Assembly: GCF_000482245.1 (NCBI RefSeq)
Contig: NZ_AWNH01000036.1
Location: 124,001-188,000 of the forward strand
DNA from: Leptolyngbya sp. Heron Island J
Lineage (GTDB): Bacteria; Cyanobacteriota; Cyanobacteriia; Phormidesmidales; Phormidesmidaceae
Reading direction: 5' to 3'
Length of the DNA stretch: 64,000 bases
Each line of letters starts with the position of its first letter. The stretch's first letter is position 1. The notes below the pieces were generated by a model, which saw only the letters and a program-made list of their open reading frames with translations, did no database searches and was not told the origin of the DNA. The translations under genes were made by a program, and so were the position numbers. This document shows, piece by piece, positions 52,594-61,433 of the stretch.

Positions 52594-53311
52594 TGGCTAC
52601 TGTGGACACACAAGCGATCGCAAATAGCATTTATGGTTGCCTAATCCCCTCTAACTCTCCTTGGGTAAGTGGTAGGGCTGGAGCTGCCACCCTCATCTGA
52701 TGCTTTAGCGCCTGGCCAAAGGGGTTGGAAGTAGGATTGACAGGAGTTAATGCAGAATATTGAGATTCAACATGGGATGTATATACACGGTAGGAAAATA
52801 GCGGACATTCTACTTTTTCTCCGTTGGATATATATCTATTTTGTAAACTTGTCGTATTCAGACATGAGAACCCAGATTAGGGAGCATTTCAAATAATATC
52901 TCTGTTTTTCCTGAGACCGACAGTTTGCCACTGTTAAATTTAGCCAAAGATCTGACTTACCAAAACTCACACGAATTGTAGATTGTTAGCGTTAGTTAAA
53001 AACTGGTGATTTAGGTTTTTGATCGTAAGTAGGAAATCCCAGTTAGGAATCAGGATTTTATCAGATCCAAAAATGTTTCTGCAGAAGCATTCCATGGAAC
53101 GCCTGTAGGGCAAAAGATAGGACCTAATTGAATCCTCATTTTTTAGTTATTAGATAGATATCGTTAGATACCACGACTTCTTTAAATGTATTCATCCGAT
53201 AAAGGGTAGGGCTAAGGCTAAGGCATTCAACAGCTTGTTTGTATCTTATAAAAATTAAGTTCGCTTACTTAAACGCTTGTTAATAGACAGTTTCTAAATT
53301 AAATCTTTGTT
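52594..53311. other. Intergenic region before the duplicated repeat-protein genes
   Basis: About 720 bp. From 52888 it matches the leader of the second copy (from about 54947), except for a block of roughly 240 bp (near 53025-53265) that is absent there. No gene found. Confidence 0.55.
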
Positions 53312-54889
53312 ATGCTAACTCTCTTTTTGAAGTCCATCTTTGGCGGTAGTGTTGTTTCAATTTCGTTGCTTTGTCTAGGAAGTGCTGCTTTAGCACAGCC
53401 TGTTGAATTTAGTCGGGCTAGTCAGCTAGCAGATATTGCCTTTGGCTATGGGCTTGCCAATCGGGCGGATAAAGCGATGCCGCTGTTGGAACAGGCCGCC
53501 ACCTATGAGGGTGGAGACTGCTCTGAAGCCAATGTCTGGTTAAGGATTGGGGTGGGTTACCAGGCCGTGAATCAGCCGAACAAAGCAGAAGAGTTTTTCA
53601 CTCAGGCCGTAGAGATCGCCCGAGATCGCACCCTCGAAAACTGTGCATCTAGCGGCACCTCACCGAATGAATCCTTGCTCAACCGAGCCGAAAATTATGC
53701 AGAGGCCGGTCACCTGGACCTGGCTTTAAACATTGCCAACCGGGTCGATTACCTTTTTCAGCCAATCACAATGGCGGAGATTGCTGGAGAATTTTACGAT
53801 GCTGGCCAGCAGGCCGAGGCCGAGCAGCTCGTCATGCAAGCTGTTGAAATAGCCCAACAGAGCCCAACAGAGCCCATAGTTTATCAGATGATTACCCTGA
53901 TAACTATGGCAGAACAGCTCACAGAATTAGGGCAGACAGAACTGGCTCAGCTGGTTGTAGAGACCAGTAAACTCAAACAGCCTGAGGCATTTGAAGTCCC
54001 CGATTCCTTTGCAGCGACTTTGTATAACTTTCATATGCTGCGTTTAGCCAGACTGTTGGTAGACCTCGACCAGCCGCAGCTGGCCCTCAGTATTGTGGAT
54101 GATGTGGTCCCCAATATTCAGCCCTTGCCAGAATTTCCCTTGGATGCGGTGAACAACTGGATAGACGCTGCTGTACTGTACAACACATTGGACAGCGACC
54201 AGGCCGAGACGCTCTGGGCAACCATTAATAACCACATACAGCAAATAACCAATCCACAGGAACTGGCTTCTGCACAACGTTCTTTAGTGCAAGGGTATAC
54301 GGAAATGGGTGACTTTGAGCAGGCCAAGACCCAAGCCCAGGCGATTGAGAATACCCGTGAACGTCAGGTGGCCCATGAGACCATTGCTAGCGCCTATGCC
54401 AGGGCAGGGCAAGTTGAGGCCGCAAATAGTTTAGTGCAATCAATGGGCAATCCCCAATCTGTGCGACGCTCTCTGGTGCGTGTCTACCTGGATACCGAGC
54501 AGTATGACCAAGCCGAGCAGCTGGCGCAGCAGCCTGACATGTTAGAGGCACTACCTGAGATTGGCTCTAGGTATTGTAAGCTGGGTCTGTTTGAGCGTGT
54601 GGTTCCCCTCATTGACCTGAGTCCGTCGGCAGATGGGTTGCGAAGCTGTGCAGCGATCGCATTTGCAAAACAGGGAGAGATTGAGCGAGCATTAGAACTC
54701 ACTGAAACCATTGCAGATCCAGGAAATAGGTCTAACACACTAGTGGCGATCTCAGCTCAATACACAACCGAGCCGGTGTCCTGGCAACGGCTCATCGGCT
54801 GGTTACCAAAGTCAGTCAAAACCTGGCTGGGTGTCCATGACTCCGCCAAAGCTGTTGAACTGCTCGATCAGGCCCTCGAACTGATCTAA
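53312..54889 (+). CDS. Secreted TPR-like repeat protein, copy 1
   Basis: 525 aa. Signal peptide (LSGSAALAQ-type end: LLCLGSAALAQP, cut near residue 28) followed by about a dozen helical-pair repeats of TPR type, e.g. ASQLADIAFGYGLANRADKAMPLLEQAATYEG, AENYAEAGHLDLALNIANRVDYL and AHETIASAYARAGQVEAANSLVQ. No enzymatic motif; likely a protein-binding scaffold in the periplasm or on the surface. It is paired with a near-identical downstream copy. Alternative families with similar repeats (Sel1, HEAT) fit less well. Confidence 0.85.
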   Translation: MLTLFLKSIFGGSVVSISLLCLGSAALAQPVEFSRASQLADIAFGYGLANRADKAMPLLEQAATYEGGDCSEANVWLRIGVGYQAVNQPNKAEEFFTQAVEIARDRTLENCASSGTSPNESLLNRAENYAEAGHLDLALNIANRVDYLFQPITMAEIAGEFYDAGQQAEAEQLVMQAVEIAQQSPTEPIVYQMITLITMAEQLTELGQTELAQLVVETSKLKQPEAFEVPDSFAATLYNFHMLRLARLLVDLDQPQLALSIVDDVVPNIQPLPEFPLDAVNNWIDAAVLYNTLDSDQAETLWATINNHIQQITNPQELASAQRSLVQGYTEMGDFEQAKTQAQAIENTRERQVAHETIASAYARAGQVEAANSLVQSMGNPQSVRRSLVRVYLDTEQYDQAEQLAQQPDMLEALPEIGSRYCKLGLFERVVPLIDLSPSADGLRSCAAIAFAKQGEIERALELTETIADPGNRSNTLVAISAQYTTEPVSWQRLIGWLPKSVKTWLGVHDSAKAVELLDQALELI

Positions 54890-55126
54890 GAAATGGGGAT
54901 CAAATCCTAAACAAGTTTAGACAGGGCAACGCTCCCTCATTCTGTTTCAAACAATATTTCTGTTTTTGCTGAAATCGGTAATCTGTAGCTGTTAAATTTA
55001 GCAAAAGATCTGACTCAACAGAACACACACTGATGGGGTGTTGTTAGCGTTAGATTGAACGCTAGCGACCTAGTTTTTTGATCATAGACACTTGCCAATA
55101 GACAGTTTATAAATTAAATCTTTGTT

Positions 55127-56716
55127 ATGTTACCTCTCTTTTGGAAATCTATCTTTAGCAGTAGTGTTGTTTCAGCCACTTTGTTCTGTTTAGGGAGCGC
55201 TGCTTTAGCACAGCCTGTTGAATTGAATCGAGCTAGGCAGCTAGCGGATATTGCCTTTGGCTATGGGCTTGCCAATCGGGCGGATAAAGCGATGCCGCTG
55301 TTGGAACAGGCCGCCACCTATGAGGGGGGAGATTGCTTTGAAGCCACTGCCTGGTTAAAGATTGGGGTGGGTTACCAGGCCGTGAATCAGCCCGATAAAG
55401 CAGAAGAGTTTTTCACTCGGGCCGTAGAGATCGCCCGCGAACGCACCCTCGAAAACTGTGCATCTAGCGCTACCTCACCGGAAGAATCCTTACTCAACCG
55501 AGCCAACAATTACGCAGAGGCTGGCCATTTAGACCTGGCTTTAACCATCGCCAACCGGGTCGAGCACCTTTTTCAGCCAATCACAATGGTTAAGATTGCT
55601 GGAGAATTTTACGATGCTGGCCAGCAGGCCGAGGCCGAGCAACTGGTCACACAAGCTATTGAAACGGCACAACAGAGTCCAACCGAACCCATGGTCAATC
55701 GGATGATACTCCTGATCGCCATGGTAGATCAGCTGATACAGTTAGAACAGCCAGAACTGGCTCAGCTTGTGGTGGAAACCAGTCAACTTCAGCAGCCCGA
55801 GACATTCGAAGTGACGAATTCCTTTGAATCGGCTTTATATCACTTCCAGGTGCTGCGTTTAGCCAGACTGTTGGTAGACCTCGACCAGCCGCCGCTGGCG
55901 CTCAGCCTTTTGGATGGGGTGGTCCCCAATATTCAGCCTTTGGCAGAATTTCCATCAGATGTAGTGAACAACTGGATAGACGCTGCTGTTCTATACAACA
56001 CATTGGGCAGCGACCAGGCCGAGATGCTCTGGGCAACCGTTAATAACCACGTACAACAAATAACCGATCCGCAGGAATTGGCTTCTGCACAACATTCTTT
56101 GGTGCGAGGGTATACGGAAATGGGTGACTTTGAGCAGGCCAAGACCCAAGCCCAGGCGATTGAGAAAACCAGTACACGCCAGGCGGCCCATGAGACCATT
56201 GCTAGCGCCTATGCCAGGGCAGGGCAAGTTGAGGCCGCGAATAGTTTAGTGCAATCAATGGGCAATCCCCAATCTGTGTGGATCTCTCTGGTGCGTGCCT
56301 ACCTGGAGACCGAGAAATATGATCAGGCCGAAGAACTTGCCCGGCAGCTAGTCCCACAGCCCGATATGTCAAATGCCATATCAACAGTTGGTCGAACCTA
56401 CTGCAATGATGGGTTGCCGGAGCGTGTGGTACCTCTAATTGACCTGAGTCCGTCAGCAGATGGGCTGCGGAGCTGTGCTGCGATCGCATTTGCAGAACAA
56501 GGCGAGATTGATAAAGCACTCCAGTTGACCCAGGCGATCACAGCCCCAGAGTCTCAGGCATCAACGCTAGTGGCGATCGCAGCTCAATGCACAACCGATC
56601 AGGTGGCCTGGCAACGGCTCATCGGCTGGCTACCAAAGTCAGTCAAAACCTGGCTGGGTGTCTGTGACTCTGCCAAAGCTGTTGAACTACTCGATCAGGC
56701 CCTTGAACTGATCTAA
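55127..56716 (+). CDS. Secreted TPR-like repeat protein, copy 2
   Basis: 529 aa. Same build as the upstream copy: signal peptide FCLGSAALAQP and the same repeat series, ending KSVKTWLGVCDSAKAVELLDQALELI. Compared with copy 1 it has a four-residue insertion near residue 412 (ARQLVPQPDMSN) and scattered substitutions. Some stretches, such as the GDFEQAKTQAQAIE repeat, are unchanged even at silent sites, which suggests recent duplication or gene conversion. Its leader keeps the inverted repeat TAGCGTT/AACGCTA near 55044-55064, lost in copy 1. Confidence 0.85.
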   Translation: MLPLFWKSIFSSSVVSATLFCLGSAALAQPVELNRARQLADIAFGYGLANRADKAMPLLEQAATYEGGDCFEATAWLKIGVGYQAVNQPDKAEEFFTRAVEIARERTLENCASSATSPEESLLNRANNYAEAGHLDLALTIANRVEHLFQPITMVKIAGEFYDAGQQAEAEQLVTQAIETAQQSPTEPMVNRMILLIAMVDQLIQLEQPELAQLVVETSQLQQPETFEVTNSFESALYHFQVLRLARLLVDLDQPPLALSLLDGVVPNIQPLAEFPSDVVNNWIDAAVLYNTLGSDQAEMLWATVNNHVQQITDPQELASAQHSLVRGYTEMGDFEQAKTQAQAIEKTSTRQAAHETIASAYARAGQVEAANSLVQSMGNPQSVWISLVRAYLETEKYDQAEELARQLVPQPDMSNAISTVGRTYCNDGLPERVVPLIDLSPSADGLRSCAAIAFAEQGEIDKALQLTQAITAPESQASTLVAIAAQCTTDQVAWQRLIGWLPKSVKTWLGVCDSAKAVELLDQALELI

Positions 56717-56747
56717 AGTATTTAGGCAGTACTTACTCGATCTGTTT

Positions 56748-56767
56748 TTGTAGTATGTATACTACAA
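56748..56767. promoter_or_regulatory. Near-perfect palindrome before the tandem-GNAT gene
   Basis: TTGTAGTAT (56748-56756) and ATACTACAA (56759-56767) separated by 2 nt. It may terminate the TPR gene or act as an operator for the acetyltransferase. Confidence 0.5.
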
Positions 56768-56833
56768 TTTTCAGTAATGCGTTTGTGCGATGTTGTATCT
56801 GCCCTTGAAAAGAACTGAATGCTAAGAGGCTTT

Positions 56834-57817
56834 ATGGCCACTGTATCTACCTTTCGTCCTTGTCAATACTCTAGTGAGGCCGATTTAGCAGCTATTGCTA
56901 GTTTGATAAATGCCTGTCGCATTGCTGATGATTTAGATATCAGAACTTCTGTTAAAGAGCTGCGGGAAGAGTTTGCCAACCCTCAGTTTGATATTAATCG
57001 TAATCTACAGCTGTGGAGAGATGGAACAGGGAATGTGGTTGTGATCGCAAAAATCTGGCACCATCCCCCAGAACCCAACGAAACCCAGGTACGCGGTTCC
57101 CTATACTTTGATATCCATCCCCAGGTGCGAGGAGGAGGGTTAGAAGGGACAATTATGGACTGGGCCAAACAGCGCCTACGCGCTATTGGTCAGGATTTTG
57201 CCTTACCCCTGGTTTTGCAAACAGGCTGTCGCGACCAGCTGACAGAGCGCCGAGAACTGCTAGCCCAAGTTGGCTTTATCCCAGAACGCTATTTCTTTCA
57301 GCTGAAGCGATCGCTTCAGGCACCGTTGCCAGAACAGCCCATTCCAGCTGGTTGGCAAATTCGCTGTGTCCGTGGCAAAAGCGAGACTGAAGCCTGGGTT
57401 GAAATGTTCAACCAGTCCTTTGTGGACCATTGGAACTACATCCCAATGACGATAGCAGAGTACTGTTACTACATCAGTCTCTCAGACTATGATCCAGCAT
57501 TGGACTTGGTGATTGAGACCTCCACAGGCAAGCTGGTTACCTTCTGCTACAGCTATATTGACACTGAACGTAACCAACGACTGGGTCACCAGGAAGGTCA
57601 CGTCTGTTTTCTGGGGACCCGACGCGGCTATCGTCGCCAGGGATTAGCACGAGCGCTATTAATTGAAGGGTTAAAACGTCTGCGGTCTCAGGGTATGGAG
57701 ACTGCCACCATCGGTGTGGATAGTCAAAATCCTAACGGTGCCGTTGCTTTGTATGAATCAGTTGGGTTTGTAGAGGATTTTCGATCAACCGTTTATCAAC
57801 AAGAGGTGACTCCATAA
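56834..57817 (+). CDS. Tandem GNAT acetyltransferase
   Basis: 327 aa, start at the second ATG (56834), which AGAGG precedes by 4-5 nt; the first ATG is 15 nt upstream. Two GNAT domains: a degenerate first (about 5-150, SLYFDIHPQVRGGGLEGTIMDWAK) and a better second (about 165-320) with FLGTRRGYRRQGLARALLIEGLKRLRSQGM and SQNPNGAVALYESVGFVEDF. The RRGYRRQGLA loop binds acetyl-CoA. The layout resembles mycothiol-synthase-like tandem GNATs, but the substrate is unknown. Confidence 0.88.
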   Translation: MATVSTFRPCQYSSEADLAAIASLINACRIADDLDIRTSVKELREEFANPQFDINRNLQLWRDGTGNVVVIAKIWHHPPEPNETQVRGSLYFDIHPQVRGGGLEGTIMDWAKQRLRAIGQDFALPLVLQTGCRDQLTERRELLAQVGFIPERYFFQLKRSLQAPLPEQPIPAGWQIRCVRGKSETEAWVEMFNQSFVDHWNYIPMTIAEYCYYISLSDYDPALDLVIETSTGKLVTFCYSYIDTERNQRLGHQEGHVCFLGTRRGYRRQGLARALLIEGLKRLRSQGMETATIGVDSQNPNGAVALYESVGFVEDFRSTVYQQEVTP

Positions 57818-57856
57818 TTCTGGAGTGATGGTGTTGTGCCACCGCACAAGAGATGC

Positions 57857-57900
57857 ATACAAGAGATAGAACACTCTGAGGAGTAGTCTATCTCTTGTAT
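57857..57900. terminator. Bidirectional terminator between two GNAT genes
   Basis: Perfect 14-bp inverted repeat (57857-57870 and 57887-57900; core AAGAGATAGA), 16-nt loop, between converging genes. Confidence 0.75.
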
Positions 57901-57907
57901 CCGCCAT

Positions 57908-58375
57908 TTAATCGAGATTTAAGACCATTTCATTACTGTCTACATAGCCCAAGCGGGTATACAGCATCCTACCCTGATCAGACGCATGTAGTACTGCTTT
58001 TGTGCAGCCAATTCCCTTTAGATAAAGCATGGCTTGTTTCATTAACGTTGTTGCAATTCCTTGTCTGCGGTAAGCCGGCTTCACATAAACACCCCAGATG
58101 TACCCTTTTTGGTATGCTTCACTGACCATTGGATACAGCTCTAATAGTTGGCAGCTGGCTGAGCCCACAGTTTCACCCATAACTTCCGCAATAAAGCTTT
58201 TGTAGCGCAGCTCTTTACAAGCGTAATCAATAAATTTAGTTGTTTTTTCTAGCCAATCCTGTCGAATGGAGTCAGAAGGTAACCCTAATCCAAGGGCAAT
58301 ATGACACAGATGCTCAGCAATTATATTGGTATCACTCTTAATAGCTGAACGAATAATCAAAGATTTCTCTGACAT
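57908..58375 (-). CDS. GNAT acetyltransferase
   Basis: 155 aa. Starts LIIRSAIKSDTNIIAEHL; the central GYIWGVYVKPAYRRQGIATTLMKQAMLYL is the acetyl-CoA site (RRQGIA) and VLHASDQGRMLYTRLGYVDSNEMVL the family end. Target unknown. Followed downstream by a strong shared terminator. The TPR gene lies 31 bp upstream on the same strand, so they may form one transcript. Confidence 0.9.
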   Translation of the reverse strand: MSEKSLIIRSAIKSDTNIIAEHLCHIALGLGLPSDSIRQDWLEKTTKFIDYACKELRYKSFIAEVMGETVGSASCQLLELYPMVSEAYQKGYIWGVYVKPAYRRQGIATTLMKQAMLYLKGIGCTKAVLHASDQGRMLYTRLGYVDSNEMVLNLD

Positions 58376-58406
58376 AACAATCTAATGCATTTTACCTGAC
58401 TGTATT

Positions 58407-58733
58407 TTATACATAGCGTTTTCCGTCTTTATTCCGCATCTCAACAGCTCGATTATGCATTTCTATAACACTTAGAGGACCTGACACTTTTTCTGGCTCT
58501 CCATTCCTTTCATAAACACTTGCAGCCAAACGATAGTCGTCGAATGCTTTTTCTTGATCACCATTCAAATACTTCGCATGCCCCCTTAAAATATAGGCTT
58601 CAGCATAACTAGGCTCAAACTTTATCAGCTCATTTAATATCGCAATAGCTTTGTCATAGTCACCTGCCGCACCTTTGAGACGGGCTTGTTCATATAGCTC
58701 CTTTGCTCTTGCGGTGCTCTCGTTAGCAACCAT
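58407..58733 (-). CDS. Small TPR protein
   Basis: 108 aa with two TPR units: AKELYEQARLKGAAGDYDKAIAILNELIKFEP and AEAYILRGHAKYLNGDQEKAFDDYRLAASVYERNG, plus a helical tail. Cytoplasmic scaffold; GAGGCAAG precedes the ATG. First gene of a probable pair with the GNAT gene. Confidence 0.83.
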   Translation of the reverse strand: MVANESTARAKELYEQARLKGAAGDYDKAIAILNELIKFEPSYAEAYILRGHAKYLNGDQEKAFDDYRLAASVYERNGEPEKVSGPLSVIEMHNRAVEMRNKDGKRYV

Positions 58734-59335
58734 TTTCTTGCCTCAGTTATAGACCTAGTACTCTGTGGCGTAAGTTTGCCCACTAGCAAATGTGGATGAG
58801 TCGATGGGTGGATGGGTGGATGAAATAGCTGCTAAATTTCTGCCATTGGTAGTTCTAGCTTGAGCATAAAACATTGAATATAAGCTAAACAAAATTTGTA
58901 TAGTCGGTTAAGGGATGTGAGTTGAGGCCGTTTAGAGTTCCATATTTTTTCTACTACGAGCATTTTGCTTATTTCTCCGTCCTTAGGGGTTACTGTCCTT
59001 CGCTAGAACGTTACCCATAGTTTTTTCTCAAAACCATGCCAATCAGAATTTAAAGATTCCTTAACGTCCTTAAAAAGGATACAGCCATTTTTGCCATTGT
59101 TAATTTAGAGGAGCAGCTGGTCTGAAAGGCTCAATTAGCTCAGCTTTGCGGATGAAATCATAGTTTGGAGTAGCAATGCTCGATTTTTTGTAGAAGACTT
59201 TCGAGCCAACATAGGCATGCTGTAGGCAGTCACGACATCAGCCAAAGGTTAAATACTTATAAAGCTGTACTGATCGCTACCATTTTTCTGTGAATAGTGC
59301 TAATGCTGTTTTTGGTTTACATGGAGCGGTAATTC
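58734..59335. other. Gene-free spacer
   Basis: About 600 bp. Contains a GATGGGTG-type tandem pattern at 58803-58820, also seen near 60498. No coding sequence, RNA gene or strong hairpin was recognised. Confidence 0.5.
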
Positions 59336-59770
59336 ATGAAAGGTGCGTTGAAGTCAATCCCAATGTGGCTATGGGTCAGCACCGTCTTTTTGATCTTGGG
59401 TGTAATTGGTTTGATACTTCCACAAGAGTCTAAACAAACCCAAGCATCTGAGCCCGATACTATCCCAACCCAACCAAGGTTTATGTTGACCCAGTCGGAG
59501 CTTGCCAAGTTTGACAATAAGCTCGTTGAGATCGACCCTGATCAACGTTTAATTAATAGCGTAACTCAGTGGAAAGATTCCGTGTTAGTCAATGTATCTG
59601 TGACACAGGAGTTTATGGAGTTGCCCAGAGCAGAAAGAGGGGAGATGGCGATTACCCTGCGAGATGAATTAGCGACCGTATGTGAGTGCGCACCTTACCT
59701 ATACCTCAACAACGAAAGTGGGGAGCATGTTGTTGAGATTGGCGTTGGACTACCGAAGTATAGGTTATAA
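59336..59770 (+). CDS. Hypothetical membrane-anchored protein, 144 aa
   Basis: N-terminal membrane helix (MWLWVSTVFLILGVIGLILP, about residues 10-29), then a Gln/Thr-rich linker and a folded region from about 50 to 144: LTQSELAKFDNKLVEIDPDQRLINSVTQWKDSVLVNVSV and ATVCECAPYLYLNNESGEHVVEIGV. It contains one Cys-x-Cys. No family recognised. Single gene, convergent with DUF2267. Confidence 0.7.
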   Translation: MKGALKSIPMWLWVSTVFLILGVIGLILPQESKQTQASEPDTIPTQPRFMLTQSELAKFDNKLVEIDPDQRLINSVTQWKDSVLVNVSVTQEFMELPRAERGEMAITLRDELATVCECAPYLYLNNESGEHVVEIGVGLPKYRL

Positions 59771-59834
59771 CTTGATGAGTGCACCTCTTCTTGAAATGCT
59801 CTTGAAACCAGAACGTAGCCTTTATAGAAATCAT

Positions 59835-59864
59835 AGCAAGGTGGGCAGTTTTGCCCACCTTGCT
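59835..59864. terminator. Terminator between convergent genes
   Basis: Perfect 13-bp stem (59835-59847 and 59852-59864, core GGTGGGCA) with 4-nt loop, ending 5 bp before the DUF2267 stop. Confidence 0.75.
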
Positions 59865-59868
59865 TGGC

Positions 59869-60300
59869 TTAGAGCTGTTCCCACAGAATCTTGATGCCCT
59901 CTGGGAGATACCCCGAAATCTCTTTTACGATGTCTGAGGGCAGCTCGTCTCTTACGGTTGAAAAGACAGCAATGACGACACCCTGAGGCGTGACATCCTT
60001 GGGAACACTGGCCTCCTGTGCGATACGGCGCATAAATACTTCTGACTCAATTTTAAGGGGAGGACGTAACCGGCTGAGCAATCGAACAATAACATTGTCG
60101 TCCCTCCAGAGCTTAGCAATCCCATCATTACTAAAAGCGGCTTCAATTCGATCAGAGGCTTCAGTGGTCATCATGTCGCGCATGGTACGAAACACCACTA
60201 CTGTCGTGTCGCGAGCATCGTAAATATCAGGAAAATTGGCCTTTTGCATGATCTGCTCTAAAAAGTCTTTTTGAGAGTCATTAATCGTTACTCCCGCCAT
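59869..60300 (-). CDS. DUF2267 family protein
   Basis: 143 aa. Two halves of about 65 residues share the DUF2267 pattern; the second (VFMRRIAQEASVPKDV, DELPSDIVKEISGYLPEGIKILWEQL) is diagnostic, with DELPSDIVKEI-like ends typical of the family. Members are small cytoplasmic proteins often induced by stress; function unknown. AGGAG lies 8 nt before the ATG. The first half (FRTMRDMMTTEASDRIEAAF) is more divergent. Confidence 0.88.
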   Translation of the reverse strand: MAGVTINDSQKDFLEQIMQKANFPDIYDARDTTVVVFRTMRDMMTTEASDRIEAAFSNDGIAKLWRDDNVIVRLLSRLRPPLKIESEVFMRRIAQEASVPKDVTPQGVVIAVFSTVRDELPSDIVKEISGYLPEGIKILWEQL

Positions 60301-60609
60301 AATATTCTCCTAATTTTATCAATTTTGATTAAACTGGTTTGAAAATTTTCAGTACTCTATTTTTGGATGGTAGCAAACTCTTTGTTAGGGGATCCTAACG
60401 TTATGTTGCATTGTAGTTTGCATGACTCTCCCGCTATGGAATACAGAGAAACAGTTTAGGGGATTGCACAAAAATACAGTCCCAGGTTGAGGCTGTAGAT
60501 GGGTGGATGAGTGATGGGGTAACAGGGGAATTATTTAAGCGCGGAAGCCTTAGTATTACTCATATGCGCAGCGAAGTTGTTTTATATTCACGATTGTGGT
60601 GGTCAGGAC
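60301..60609. other. Spacer between DUF2267 and DUF1295 genes
   Basis: About 310 bp between two minus-strand genes. A GATGGGTGGATGAG sequence lies near 60498. No gene seen. Confidence 0.45.
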
Positions 60610-61263
60610 TTAAGCTTTTGCTGATGGCTTAGAAGTCGCAGATGAGTCTATAAACAATTTAGGGATTAACAATCCAGACGTTGTTTTGTAGGCTGCAAAT
60701 TCTGGATAACGGGAGAGAGATTTGTCTTTTTTGAGAATATTGGGGACAAAGAGCCCGGCGACAAAGCCTCCTAAGATAACAAATGGGAGCCAGTGCATAG
60801 CCAACATGGCAAAAGCCAGGTAAATGAGAATTTCACCCAAATAGTTGGTATTGCGACAGCGGGCAAAGAAACCTTCTGTAATCAGACCCGATTTATATTT
60901 TAGGGTGTAATATTTCTGGGCATCGCTCACATAGTGAAAGAAAACACCGAAGATGTTAAGGGCGATAGCGGCCGCCACCAGTGGCAGGGGTGGTTCAGCA
61001 TAGCTGCTGATTAAAAGAAAAGGAGCTATCCAATACAGGCTGACAATGCCAAACCCCATCAGCCCCAGCGGCAGCGGCACTTCTTGCTCCCACTGTTTGT
61101 CAGGGTAGAGCTTATCTTTAAGCAGCCATAAAAGGCCATAGGTGCCATGTAGTGCTAGATATACCCAGGGACCCAGGGTAAAGTTCTGATACACCAGCAT
61201 CAACCCCAGGACAAAAAAGCAGGTGGCTCCCTTGTGCAGATTGATAAAGTACTTGACTTTCAT
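60610..61263 (-). CDS. DUF1295/isoprenylcysteine-methyltransferase-like membrane protein
   Basis: 217 aa with about five hydrophobic segments. The stretch LKYKSGLITEGFFARCRNTNYLGEILIYLAFAML is the characteristic active-site-like region of DUF1295 (steroid 5-alpha-reductase/ICMT) proteins, with RCRNTNYLGE binding a nucleotide or SAM. KYYTLKYKSG precedes it. Substrate unknown; a lipid or quinone is likely. Confidence 0.85.
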   Translation of the reverse strand: MKVKYFINLHKGATCFFVLGLMLVYQNFTLGPWVYLALHGTYGLLWLLKDKLYPDKQWEQEVPLPLGLMGFGIVSLYWIAPFLLISSYAEPPLPLVAAAIALNIFGVFFHYVSDAQKYYTLKYKSGLITEGFFARCRNTNYLGEILIYLAFAMLAMHWLPFVILGGFVAGLFVPNILKKDKSLSRYPEFAAYKTTSGLLIPKLFIDSSATSKPSAKA

Positions 61264-61433
61264 GGTGCTTTCCCTGGGTATCGATGCATCAACGATAGCG
61301 TAGGAACCATCAGTTGCGATCGCACCAGCGCCAGCGCAGGAAAAACATTGGTTACGACCAGCTAGACGCCTAAATCATCGCTACTTCAAGTATTTTCCCC
61401 TTCCTCTATCCTCATGCTTCCGCCCTCATGCCT

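Larger units (their letters stand above)
52888..56716. repeat. Tandem gene duplication (two ~1.8-2.0 kb units)
   Basis: Unit 1 from about 52888 to 54889 and unit 2 from about 54947 to 56716 share leader and coding sequence. Identity is patchy: for example 60 bases at 54292-54351 equal 56107-56166 exactly, whereas the signal peptides differ at several codons. Confidence 0.9.
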
